NCBI GenBank assembly: GCA_008508345.1
Contig: QNGE01001745.1
Span: 1-64,000, forward strand
Direction: 5' to 3'
DNA length: 64,000 nucleotides
Origin: Paragonimus westermani
Taxonomy: Eukaryota; Platyhelminthes; Trematoda; Plagiorchiida; Troglotrematidae
Part shown: positions 36,881 to 48,628 of the stretch, in pieces
Layout of the letters: each line of letters starts with the position of its first letter
Numbering within the stretch: position 1 is the first letter of the stretch
Notes under the pieces: model-generated
Database searches by the model: none
Told to the model about the DNA's origin: nothing
The model's input: only the letters and a program-made list of their open reading frames with translations
Program-made: the position numbers and the translations under genes

Positions 36881-38062
36881 CATACATGTACACTAATGAC
36901 CTCACGCAATGTCTGCAGTTTTGCACTGCGTTTGACCTAAATTAGACCATTGGGATGGTTGCAAGTTGGTCACAAGTTAGACCTATAGGAAAATGTCTAA
37001 CAGTGTAGGGGAGTGGCTCGGCACACGCATTAGTGCACGGTCGGAAAAACAGTCTGCAGTCAATAAGTACAAGTTAGTTCTGATGAGTGTCTGTAGTTGG
37101 CGCCACTCACTGTATTATGATGCCGGGCTCCGAAGTGGTTTTTCACAGCTGAACTACAACATGTAACACATCGTGTGTCTAGTGGTCTGTTCATGCTGGA
37201 CAGTAAATTGCACTCAAGATTTGCACGCGGTCCTCTAGCGGAATAGATTTTCATAATGACGATCGTAAGACAATTTCTGTTACAAATGTTAGTGTATGCC
37301 AAATGATTTGCGATGAGAATATCGCCTTCATATATAAATCTTGAAAAAAGTTGAATCCACAACCATGCACTCTGATGAACGGCTCAATTGATATTGTCTG
37401 TTTCTGCCGTTCACAGTGGCTAGCGAGGCTAAAAAGAAACCGCTTGGTAACCAAATTCACTTGTAAACTCTGGAGATATTTTGAGCAAGGCCATATGTTG
37501 GTTTTTGCCCTGATAAAATGGGTAGATGGATGAAAGTATCAGTTCGAGTAGCTCCTTAACAGTATGTTACAGGTTGCTGAGTACTGAGTCTCGAAGTAAC
37601 CACCACGAATTGACTGTTTGTTATCGGGAGCACAACCATTGCGGACAACTTGTTGCTAACTTCATTCAGACGTGATTGTAACGGTTAGAATTAATCTGGA
37701 TTCATTTTGAAAAAAAATGTTTTCATGACAATTAACGTTTGATGTAAAAGGGGGAATGTAGAAATTAGGTGTCGTGCATTCACACATGAACGGTCACTAA
37801 CCTAAAAACCGTGACTTCTAATCCGACCAGTAGTCCCACATCACATGTAAGTTTGTTCTGCTAAGGAAGAAATTTTCCCAAAACACGTACGCATACACGG
37901 CTCAATATGAAACGCATGGTGGGAATGGAGTAACAGCGCAAAGAACCCTTGACTAAAAAAGGAAGATTCTGTGCAACATTACATAAATAAGCAAACGTGC
38001 GAATTATACTGCAGAGTTAAACCATGTATAGATCTACTGAATAAAGCATTCAAGCGGAATGA
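36881..38062. other. No supported feature
   Basis: A minus-strand frame at 37251-37460 has 'GCGFNFFQDLYMK', which faintly resembles the C---F-F---LY-Q segment before the RT MGSPL box. I see nothing else. Confidence 0.3.
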
Positions 38063-38464
38063 GTGGGAACAATGGTTACCACAGTCTTCTGTGTAACTCT
38101 GAGTTGCATTCAGAAATATACTTTGTTTGGTGGAAGTGCGGGTAACACATTCTGTGTTAGTCGCAGCAGATATAGATGCGGGTTGAGCAACAAAAATATG
38201 AGTTACTTGAATGGGAACACGCTGACCTTATTCCCGTTTGAATACGAAGTCGACAGGTGGAATGGACGAATGGTTGCAAGTCAATGCATATTTTTACTCA
38301 CGGCCTATTTTTTCTGTCAACGACATAGGCAGGTGCTCTATTGTCAAAGTTATGTTCGTTTGCGCTTAGCCAGAGTGGTGAGTGCTATGGTTTTTGTCTC
38401 AGGTTCAGGGTATCACAGCAGGTGTACTGCGAATAATATAATGCTTAGTGGAGTATTTTGCTAA
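38063..38464 (+). mobile_element. Possible Penelope-like element endonuclease fragment
   Basis: A 133-codon frame containing 'LTAYFFCQRHRQVLYCQSYV', which resembles Y-F-C-C----Y-G-T-R, followed by 'RLRLARVVSAMVF', resembling L--RV--H. The central G-R-T is not conserved and the rest of the frame is unassigned. Chance is quite possible. Confidence 0.25.
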
Positions 38465-41400
38465 GGACTGTTAACATGTCGTTGGCTTTTGCACATCCGA
38501 GACACCTCAGACACTGCTTTTGCATCTGTTTCTTGTCAAACTGCACAACGCATGGTTGCAACATGTGAGCTGTGTTGTTCCAGAGTTGAGATAACAGTCC
38601 GTTCTGCGTCGATATTTGTCAGCTCACCCTTACTGACAATTTTTGCTAGCAAGTTTTCTTATACAGTATAAGATGAAGAGTTTTCATGTCTGGTCGCGTG
38701 TTTTGGAGACAGTTTACCTCTTATCGGGGATAGTGATAGAGCTTAATCGATTTCAATGGATTCAGTGAGGTTTGATAACGCTTACTCCACATCTACCTTA
38801 CCACATTTTCGTTTTCATGAGGTGCATATGCCTGTAAACAGTGTAGTTGGCAGCTCGTGAATCGCTTCAGCCATAAGAAAGAAAGTTGACGGTTAATTGG
38901 TTTCTTCTCTGGCCTACCTAACGTTTCAGATAGGCCATCAAACCTTATGTCTGGACGTTCGAATCAGTGGCCAGAATTCATGTCGTAGAACGCATGTTTA
39001 CCTGTTACTAAACGATCTTTTTGAAACAGTTTTCTCAACATAACATTTAACACCAATATCGGAACACTAGTGGGAAGACCTCAGAAAACGATTATGTTTA
39101 CTTCCTACACCAGAGTTGTTTTGAGGCTATAGGAAATTTACCGCACACCAGTGAGAAGCATAAAGAAGAAATTCAATACCGTTTCCACAGGTTTTTCGGC
39201 CATTCTTTTTTAGAAAGAAAATCATGGTGGAGTTTCGTTCTTGTCACGGCTTGTCCGTAACGCGCGTCAGAGCCATCATCGAGTGTTGAACTCCAGCAAC
39301 GCTAGGGTGAGAAACATGTGTCAACCACTGCGTCGTCAAGTTTACGTTAGGCTTGACTGAATTACGGTGATTTCGGGTACATTTGGTTGCAAATATTGCT
39401 GAAGACCGTTGGTTGTCTTGAAGGTAGACAGTGTAATTGTCTTAGTTATTCCATTCAGTGACCCACCAATCACGACTTTTTTCTGTTAAAAACCAGACGG
39501 GTGTTATCTGTGGGGATAAACAAAAACGAATTGGCCATCAGGATGTACAGTATACTTTCGTCGCTTTTCGACTACGAGGATTACACTGAACGGAGATTTA
39601 ACTTGAGTACAGCAGACAGTGCTAAATCTACAACAGAATTTTTCAGTGCTGGTACTCAACGACAAATTCATTAAGTAAACAGCTTGCTTTGATCAGAATA
39701 TGCGACCCGATGCGAGATGAAGTCCTAAGGCGATGTGGAAGCGGTCGTGTTCAAATGTCAACACAGCAGAACGGAGCCACTTGAACAAACCAGATCGATG
39801 AACAAAACCGATCAGTGCAATCGAAAGTTCAGAAATAAAGAATTAGCAAACACAGTGAAATTAACAAAATTAACTATTCAGATTTCAAGTCAATGATCAA
39901 TGGCAGTAGGAAGTAGGATTGACCAATCAGGCTGTAGGTAAAGTATTCAAAAACAACGGAAAGAAATGATCAGAAATCCGATTACTATGGCAAAACAACG
40001 GGGCTTAATCAATCCAAATTCAGATTAAGCCATTAACACACTCGCATTTATGAAAGCAAACATTTATCAAATCTCACCAAAATTGACTTACAATTCTACT
40101 TACTCTAAAATGAAGGTGGTGTTGATGTTATATCTTTTGATGAAGATTTCTTTATAGCCTGAGCACTAAGCTTAACAAACAGACGAATGTTACAGTCATC
40201 AGATATGTGGAGCTGTTTGTGTCTACCGATAAGCATTGGGGCGTGTTGAAGAGCTTAAGGGAGTTCGAAAGATGCAGTCAATCGGGATTAGTGAACAATG
40301 CATAGTAATCGCTATTTCCTCGCTGTTTACAGGTAGTTTATAAATATGCATCGTTAAATGAGTGACGGTAGGTGGTAGAATGTAATATCACTTATTTTGA
40401 TGTAAAAGATTGGGATAGAGCGCAAGAGAAGTACTTCAAATTCCCAAACCTGTGTATCTAGGGTTAACCCTCGTTTGATTCCGGTCTGATGTAAAGAGTC
40501 GGTATCAGCTGCGCAAATCGATTCAGACGTATTGTTAAACTTATATTCAATAAGGCCGAATTTTGTGTTTAGCTGTCACACTTTTCTTGTCGGGTCTACG
40601 TGGAAAGACGTTTTGATAATGAGCAAACTAAGTCAAGTCTCCGATTGTTATGGCAAACAATGATCCTTGTAATGACGATGTCCCTGCATTCCTTGTACAA
40701 TGGAGTCATCTTCAGCGTCACAGAGTCAGTGTGGTGTTGTGGACTGCTGTTTTCGTTTTAATCCAGTTGTAGTGTAACTAGAACAAACAAAGTCTACTCG
40801 ACATGAAACCAGTAGAGTTCGGATTAGTGAACTCCATTTTGCACACAAGTAATCAAAGCTTCCACGATATTCTTTTTGTAACTGTAGTTATGATTTCACC
40901 GGAGCTTCAGAACTACCTGTGCACGTGAAGTAATCAGTTCTAGATTAGTTAGTGACACTTTGGAAAATGCATCAGTCATATTTCACTTCACTAGTGCCCC
41001 TCTAATACACGATACACCTCAAGTGTTCATACATTCCTTGATGTACTTTTGGCCGACACACACTAGTTCACCCCAGTGACAGACGCTTTGCATATGAGTA
41101 AACTGGGATCGATATCAGACTGCGAAATGCAATGGGATTATATGCTAACCAATATGTTCATGTTAAAATGGAATTATTCTGTACGGATATCGGACTTATT
41201 GTTTTCTCATAAGAAGTGCGAGGGCTAACCGTCCAAGATATTATGGTGTTCAGAATCCAATGTCGATCATCGCTTAAATTAACACACTATACATAAATGA
41301 ACGGAACAAATTGGATCGTTACTAATCGGACAGCAGGCTGGATTCCATGTCGAAATGTCACGGACTATTTTTAGTTCCACTTCAGTTCTAAATGCCTTAA

Positions 41401-42440
41401 AGATGAATAAAATCTCATACACGTTCATCAGTGAAATTTCCCCACTGTAAGTTTACTCACTGGGTTATTGGATTCACAAGATGAATTTAGCCTGCATATC
41501 TGTACTTAAATGTCACTGATGACTTGATAGATAATGACCTACATGCTGACCACAGTTTCCGACAACTAGTGTATACCTTCGTGCTTGATAACGCAGGTGT
41601 CAGTTGGAGTTAATTGGCCAAGTTAAAATCTATCACTGACAACACCATGTACGGTCCATAAAAATTAATAATCTCCAGCTACTTAAACAAAGTTGAGTAG
41701 TGACAGCTTTAATGATCAGTTAGTTGTTGTCACGCATATCGATATTTAGGACCAACAAATACCGACGGGACAAACACGCAGACGACCAATAATCCACTGA
41801 ATATTCGGTCGATTATGATTAACTGCATGTAGTATTGACCAGTGGAAAGCTGCCTCACGAAGGTCGAACCTATACTGTCAAATTTAATCAGCGCCTTATG
41901 CGAGAAGTTCCGGAAGTTGTGTTACAGATTATCGGTAATTTTTGAATAAATACTGTTTGAACTATTACATAGCGTGTTATCCTTTTTAATCTTTCGTGTC
42001 ACTGTTTACATTCAACCTACTTGAATATGCTGTGTGCATAAAAGCATATGGACCAACGATCAACTACTTTCCGTTATTGACCATTTCACATGTTTACTTG
42101 AACAGAGTAACGAATTAGTATATTTTTGACTCCTCCTTTCAACTGTCCCATCGAAATGCAGTGAACAGTATGTGCTGCTATAACGTGTATCACGTATTCA
42201 GCAATTCCTTTTACACGATTGCGGATACTCAGCCAAACTAGGATAAGTATGAAACCAGTTGACATTTCAATCTTAGATCCTTAGCAGGTTGCCAAACGAG
42301 AACTTCGACTGAAGCTTCCTGACTTCAAATAAATTTTCGAGGCACTCGATTTAGATTTAGCCTGCGCATAGCCATTACTACAAGTGGCTTGGGCTACACC
42401 ATTTGTAGTTCCACATACATAAATTATATCCAATAAATAT
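38465..42440. other. Long stretch without recognisable features
   Basis: Apart from one short plus-strand frame at 38489-38671, no frame of 60 codons or more is open on either strand up to 42.8 kb. A short inverted repeat, GGCCTACC/GATAGGCC, lies at 38911-38936. Nothing else could be assigned; any transposon remains here are too decayed to read by eye. Confidence 0.4.
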
Positions 42441-42518
42441 CTGAAAGTTTAAGAGGCGTGCTCGTGGTGGTTTTCACAGTCGAGCAAGCCGCTGCTTGTT
42501 AGTCAGATGGCTGCCTAG

Positions 42519-42719
42519 GATGAAAGTGAAACCCTTATCGCTTGGAAGAGGAGTAGAGAGACTGTAAGACGGAAGTACAAATTAACAAGAGAGAAGTTGG
42601 AAACACGTGACACTAAGATGCTCACCAAAGATGTGAATATTGATGACCTCTGGGTAGGATTGGGGAGAGTAATTAGAATTCAAGTCGCTATCGAGGAGCG
42701 AACAGGACATTTAGTATAG
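42519..42719 (+). CDS. Unassigned open frame, highly charged
   Basis: A 66-codon open stretch without an early ATG, right after a TAG that could be a splice acceptor. The peptide is strongly charged ('WKRSRETVRRKYKLTREK', 'NIDDLWVGLGRVIRIQVA') and the plus strand is purine-rich from about 42.54 to 42.78 kb. I do not recognise a family. It may be an exon, a piece of an older element or chance. Confidence 0.2.
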   Translation, partial: DESETLIAWKRSRETVRRKYKLTREKLETRDTKMLTKDVNIDDLWVGLGRVIRIQVAIEERTGHLV

Positions 42720-43125
42720 AGCACATCAACAAAGCTGAAGAAGAAAAGACTGAGGATTCTGCAGGAGGAATAGAGAGGGTCACTTACCGGAAGAGCGGGC
42801 TAGGTGATTAACTGGAACAAAGGGAAACGTAACTAATTCAACCTAATCGAGCCTAGCATACTGTTTGTCTGTTTGTTCATGTGGTGCTTGTAGTAGGTTA
42901 CTACCCGGCCAATCCGAGACCACGGGTGCATTCTTGACCTCCGTCGTCAAAATGCGAGATGATGATAGAAGTGTAATCTGTAGAGTTTGCAGGTTTGTTC
43001 GCGTACGGCTCATCTGAGCATTGGACAACGGATTAGATCGGTTCGTTTCTACATAGTACGCATGATTTTTGATCCATATTAAGGCGCGAAAGACCTACTA
43101 GAATAAGATTTCGACATTGTATTTT

Positions 43126-43379
43126 CTAGTCACTAGAATGTTGCTTAACTGCAATGAGCTGCGCATGTATTTCCTGCTTTGAGACTTGCTCAATAGTTAT
43201 CCCACGGACGTGTCCAAGGCAACGAATGTGATTAAGCAACATTTTGGCTTCCATATTGGCCTGGTCTGCACGGCGAACTTTCTCAGTGTCCGGAACCAAT
43301 TTCGACCGGTAAACGTTCAAAGTAAACCTGAACGTTGCAAACGAAAGTGGTTCGAATGTTGCAAATCTCTTTGGTAAAA
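43126..43379 (-). CDS. Unassigned open frame, hypothetical
   Basis: About 84 codons stay open, ending 'IEQVSKQEIHAQLIAVKQ' and a stop. The composition is balanced and looks protein-like ('VRRADQANMEAKMLLNHI'). 'FEPLSFATFRFTLNVYRS' has a faint resemblance to the SF-PLS-KR-L-R segment of PLE RT, so it may be another relic. I cannot decide between that and a host exon. Confidence 0.25.
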
Positions 43380-44306
43380 TGCATAAGGTTCATTGTTGCA
43401 CAACAGCCCGACTAACATCATTACGCGACGGACAAGCAGCTTGTTACAAGCGTCCAGGTTGCTGTCTTTTCAAATGCATCTTTCCAAAAGCAGCGCTAGC
43501 CTTGAACGCACGAGGTAGCATCCCTACACTGAAGCAATATTTCTGGTGATCATTCTATCAGAATACCCGACTTGTTTTTCCGAATATACATGGTTATCGC
43601 TAAATATAAGCTACCGTAAGCTTTCTTATGGGAGTTCGATTTAAAATGGCCAAAATGTTGAAAGTTATTTTAAATAAAAATTCACTCAGTGAACAAGGAA
43701 TGATGGACCACCGATGAAACCAAACTGCGATCATGCAAAAGAATCTTGGTTCCTCATAAACCTTAGAGTTAGAAGTAAACCTGTTAAAATTCAGAATCAG
43801 TCCATTAGGGAAGACTGCTCTCTGACAATCATTTCCGAACACTCAAACCAACAAACGGACGCTTTAGGGCCGAAGCAATTTGTCCGACTCTCCATTAAAG
43901 AGGATGGTTTTCTGACCACAGTGAAACGTGTACCATTGCAAACTGTCGATTTATCACTCATGCGTATTCTGGTGCTTAATTAATTTCATCTGAACATCAC
44001 TTAAGTCTAACAGAGGCCTTCGCACACACGCGGGCTCTTCACTTAGTCTTTTTCAAGAATTAACACTGGATCCGAGGTTTGCCTTTGTTTAAACTGGTCA
44101 GTTAAGAATATCCCTGTCACACTTAGCATTAGAGTCCCGACTACACTATGTCACTGACCTCACGTTAAGCACGGCTTAATTATCATATCTAAAAGCTCAG
44201 CCACTTTTGCTCATGAATTATGATAATCTAGAGGTTAGGACTTGCGTAGCGTGTATTCTTTGATTTTTTCCAACTTACTTCGTGATAACTTAAATTAGCT
44301 CGCGGA
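43380..44306. other. No supported feature
   Basis: Overlapping frames at 43600-43842 (minus) and 43714-43983 (plus) show no motif. Confidence 0.35.
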
Positions 44307-45900
44307 TTAGCTTGGTTTAATGTTGAACGTCACTCTCATTTTGATTGCAGCCCCGTACTCAGGCCGAATTTTTAACCAGGCTGCTTCCCAAGTGAGCTGG
44401 CCGGAAAGTTTACTTGGATTCGAAAGATGTGATCGACTGTACATAGTTTCCGTACACTCCCACAACCTTAAGTAGATTATGGTAATACTCGAGTTGGCAG
44501 ATTGCGTATTATTAGGTCCCATACAACAGTGGCAGCGGTACAATCCACCTAAAGGCCGAGGCAACCATTCTTATTAAAGCAGGTTAAATTTCGCTGTGTT
44601 GTTTGATGGTGGTTTCATGTCACGTGTACCCCTTATCCCCTATTGTTCTGTCATAGATATTTATAGCTTGGTCTACAAACACTTGAATTTCACGGTCATC
44701 AGAATCAGATGCGAGTTATTTGTGTATTAATGGAGCCCAGCCACACACGGTGGGGACAGACGTTATTGAGTGGAACAAACAAAGTGGTATGACAGACCAC
44801 AGGAAGGAGTGAGGGGATAATGGAAAAACGCTGGATTGTAAACAGGCTAAGGTAAATAGACGAGGGATTTGGAGTTGGATCAAACATAGTCAGAGGCTTG
44901 GTGTGCATAAGTGTTTTTGTGATACTGAACGTCTTACAAACTAAACTGACAGAGGAAGATATAGTCAACAGTTAGTTTGTTCGCATGCCAAACCTTTCTA
45001 CAGCAAGTATGATGGTTTTAACTCTCATACTACTGATATGATAATGGTTGAATTCGCAACACTCAAGAAAGACAATGCGAGACATACTGTGTAGAGGTAG
45101 CTGACAGGTCTCGTTGGTTACTATACACCAACTATATTCAATGAACATGTGTCAGTTCAACTAGTTAAGAACTAGGGATGAAAGTTTTTACAGACACACG
45201 TTGAAACCTAAACTGTAACAGTCACGATGCTAAATGCTGGCAATCCTGAATTTGTTTTATGTCTTTAAGTCAACATCATCAACTTGCTGGTCTATCAACT
45301 GGCTTATTTAGCTAAAGTTTGAAAACAATAAATAATAACCATAATATACCTTTAAATTGTGGCTAAAAAACAGGATTTCAACAGGCAAATTAGAGTAAAC
45401 CAAAGCAAAGCAAATAGCTTAACTGAATACTTAGCACTAAAGAGTCGAACTTTATATTCTGATGGGTAGCGACAGAGAACGGAAGTTTAGGCATCAAACA
45501 AAACAATGCGCTTTGTACTCAGCTCATTCATTTGTTTCCAGTAATGGAGGCAGCTTCTGCGGTTGAAAAATTCGTACACAAACCACGACGGTGGTGCATA
45601 AGAATGACATCTAGTTGTTTTAAATCAAAGCCGCCACGGAGAAGTTCATTATATAGCTTGCCGATGTATGCCGTAAGTGGGAGAGAATTAATAAGGTTTT
45701 CAAAAAACTGCCAATAGGCCATTTCTTCGTTCGTAAGGTCTGAACCGGGTTGACCACATGGAGATTACTCATGAAACATATTTGTTCGATTTTGCCCTCT
45801 TCCCAAGATGACAGGTCTAACCAAGAACTACTGACGAAATCACACGAAATATCGATCATTCTGGTAACCGGTTATCAAATTCAGCAAGTTATTTTGGTGT
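44307..45900 (-). mobile_element. Possible Penelope-like element, thumb and endonuclease remnants
   Basis: From high to low coordinate: 'CDFVSSSWLDLSSWEEGKI' (about 45840-45790) resembles CE----LPFLDV--REEGKI; 'YIGKLYNELLRGGFDLKQLD' (about 45670-45610) resembles EL--LY--LL-NGYP--FL; and at 44500-44330 'MYSRSHLSNPSKLSGQL' with 'EAAWLKIRPEYGAAI' resembles YIGRT-R-LS-QL-EH-P-WL----SAI. The order is right, but each match is weak and about 1 kb between them is unreadable. The 45528-45740 frame also looks like an ordinary protein, so a host exon cannot be excluded. Confidence 0.3.
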
Positions 45901-45976
45901 TCAGGGCAAGTGGAGAAGACGTGGAACATTTGACCTGAGCCTCGTCAACAGATTTTCGGCTGGTGAATCGCATGTT

Positions 45977-46470
45977 TTATTCTGTCTTGGATTTCATTGC
46001 CAGAAGATGTTTATGCATTGAGTATGTCAGCAGTACGTGTGACGCGCTCTGACTCTCTTCTGACGTCACGGCAGCTAAGCAGGTTGGGCCCTCACATCGT
46101 AGATATTCAGTTAGGTTCTCCTTTGGGGTCATGCGGCCGAAATGAGTGAGGTTGAGTCTTACACAGAAAAAAATCTTACAGTCTTCCCGTTTTATGGAGC
46201 TCCTTGTAGCATACCGCTCATCTTCTAGGTATGATTGACCGAACGACCACCATACTGTAATAATCAGTTCACCACAGGTGCACCACAAACAGTCCACAAT
46301 CATAGAATCTAGCCTGTTCAGACTTCCAACAATCCGTTTCACAGGTGCTAGCGGGAATTGAGAGGAACAGCGCATCATATAAATCTAGAAGTCACAAGGT
46401 CAAGACGTAACTCGCCTTGTGAATATCGCATGCAATGTAGAGATACGGCACCCATCTGCAGATTGCCCCC
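45977..46470 (-). mobile_element. Penelope-like element GIY-YIG endonuclease fragment
   Basis: In the 133-codon frame at 45977-46378, 'TRSSIKREDCKIFFCVRL' followed by 'NLTHFGRM' fits TR-SIKD....Y-F-C----YIGRT. After 'CLAAVTSEE', 'SQSASHVLLTYSMHKHL' fits -SAI--HL--T-H. Spacing between the Y-G-R core and the SA..HL motif is normal. Upstream (to about 46470) another frame gives 'YSQGELRLDLVTSRFI', like YNAAELRLV--TR in the linker. The GIY glutamate region (EH-P) is degraded to 'CEGP'. Confidence 0.55.
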
Positions 46471-47242
46471 GGAGTTAATTGGTTTATTTGACAAACGTAC
46501 GGTGATCACCTTAAATTGGTGGGATGTTTGCGGGTTTCGAACGACCTCACTTAGTTGGTGAGATTCGTTCTAATGCTTCAGTTACATTACAGGCGTGCGG
46601 TAGGCAGTGAAGTTCAAATTGCAGGCGTTAGACCACGAATTCCCGGTGAACATTTTCGTTGTCGTACTTAACGAACCAACTGTATTTCAAGCTAGAAAGC
46701 GGGTTGCAGACGTTTTGCGATCGCAATCGAGAAGGTTTTGAGCAAGTGTATTAACGTGTTCATTGACCAAGATACTGACTAACCGAAAGTATGTGTGCCT
46801 ACAGGTCAAGACGGACTCAATGCCTCAAAGTAAAACGGTATTCACTCATGCTAACAGGACACGATATCATATTTTTGCCGTCACAATGTCCACTAAACGA
46901 AACTGATCACTGTGGACGACGCACAACGACCTGCTGATAAAAGTCATTCAATGAAACATTTGAAACGTCGATTCTGCGCTGCCTCTGAATACAAGGTAAT
47001 CTTTCCTCAAAAACCTATTTGTTGGAGCAACATCTACTTTCTTTTTTTCAGTAGTCATTACCATTGGAATAAAATCCGGTTGGAAATCAGTGAACCTGTA
47101 CACTATTTGCTTATAGAAATAAAGAATTGTGTTGCACACATCATACGGAAGTCTGACTAATTCGCGGTAACTGACTAGGTGAACCCATGTTGCTACATGT
47201 GTTAATACAGTTATCACTCAAACAGCATATAATGATAATCGG
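46471..47242. other. No supported feature
   Basis: The plus frame at 46912-47160 and the minus frame at 46948-47217 overlap. A splice-like CAAG/GTAATC ... TTTTTTTCAG pair occurs inside, but neither flank is supported as coding. The last part may belong to the RT relic that follows. Confidence 0.3.
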
Positions 47243-47464
47243 TTGTTGAAAATACTGCCGCAATTTTCAATAATGTTTTTAACACTCAAATCGAGTCACT
47301 TGCGCTTGCTAGACTTCGTGGTTTATGCAAGCGAACTACCACGCTGTCGAACAACGGCAGTACGCCATGAATTCACTTACTGGGTTCCAGTGAACACTTT
47401 GGATACGAATATCCTGGTTGTTCAGGTGGAATCTATCACGATAATTGAGAATGGACATAAGTAA
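47243..47464 (+). mobile_element. Penelope-like element RT fragment (FT-E to VYRK region)
   Basis: The frame reads 'LPQFSIMFLTLKSSHLRLLD' in which I-FT-E-----LPFLD can be traced, then 'FVVYASELPRCRTTAVRHEF' and 'VPVNTLDTN', resembling V--R-E---TTVYRKPT---YL--NSN. Boxes follow one another at normal spacing. An antisense frame of 116 codons is also open, which weakens the call. Confidence 0.4.
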
Positions 47465-48349
47465 GTTACAATCATGGAGAAGCATACACGTTAGTGTTCT
47501 AAACAAACGCCAAATAAACACCAGGAAGACACCCTTGAGGCACATTTCATAACTGGAAATGATCAGGGATTTCACAACAACCAGCTCCACACTAGGAACA
47601 AATTGCGCAACTAGTCTGAAACGCATGGAAAAAATCGGAAAAGCTCTACACCAACTCCCCATCGCTAAGTTATGAAATTCATCCATATTATGGAGGCGAA
47701 ATGCATCGCAAATGGAATTGAGGACGTCAAACGTTCTGGAGCATGACGGTCACTTACTGTATGATAAAACTGCGGCGTACTCATATTTGGACCAGGTGCT
47801 ATTTTCCGATGAACCAGTTTACGATCAACCATTCCACACCGATCGATTTCATCTCTGTTCTGTTTTTTTACACTTGTACTACATCTTTGCACTCAAAATG
47901 ATCCATGCACACCTCCTATCCAGCCTCACGTACCACCAAGTGTATGAGTAGTTCAGCTTGTTTTTAGGGCTACCGTTGCAACAGTAGAGAAACGTAATAA
48001 GGAAAAACTACCGATTGCCTATGAATCTCTCGGAATTGACAAAGTTGCGCTTGGCTTGATACTTATTATAAGTGTGAAAATATTCTGAACATTTTCTGAT
48101 AGTCAATGTGAATGATGTTTTCAGAGGTACAACTATAGTACATTGGAAGAGCTGTTCCTTGATATTGCTGGCTTTCGAAGAAATGACGACCTGTAAGCCG
48201 CGTCGGGTTTCAACATGTGCCTTATTTGCCATAATTATATTGCACATCGAGCCATCTCAACTACTGTGATATCGCAAACGTGCCTCACCATTTCGCATGA
48301 TTATGTGTTATCATTGGTCCACATCTTTAGGATTTTTAACTCGAACATT
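47465..48349. other. No supported feature
   Basis: A plus frame at 47712-47951 includes 'QVLFSDEPVY', which by itself recalls Tc1/mariner transposases, but nothing around it supports that. The minus frame at 48008-48247 is unassigned. Confidence 0.3.
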
Positions 48350-48628
48350 CTACATGAAGGCACCCCATGGTCGTTCGCATGTAGTCGATGCTGACTGGCC
48401 TAATAAACGATCGTTACTGTTAGTGATGTGTATTACGTTACTTGAAAAATCGACGTAGCAGTCGTTACGGATATTTTGCAGTGACAGAAGCATGAACATC
48501 AAATGTCGATGGTTTCCTGCCCTCATTAACTGGCGGGAGTAATTATGACACCGCATATAGTGAACGTACATTTGAAGACGACTGAACATGAAACAACCGA
48601 CATGAAAACTAGTCAGTACAAGCCACAT
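48350..48628 (-). mobile_element. Possible Penelope-like element RT fragment (YVDD region)
   Basis: Within a 92-codon frame, 'NDCYVDFSSNVIHITNSNDR' resembles RYVDDTFSVI---N-D-LL with the second aspartate lost. No other box is clear. Confidence 0.25.

Noticed and set aside
38911..38936. GGCCTACC/GATAGGCC inverted repeat with GAAACGTT in the loop
   Set aside because: Short, one mismatch, and no nearby element readable on either strand.
40104..40165. 62-nt minus-strand exon with good acceptor and donor (GA/GTAAGTAG)
   Set aside because: Too short to judge and no recognisable peptide.
47712..47951. 'LFSDE' in a plus-strand frame, suggesting a Tc1/mariner transposase
   Set aside because: Only five residues match. 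No catalytic DDE context, helix-turn-helix or terminal inverted repeats.
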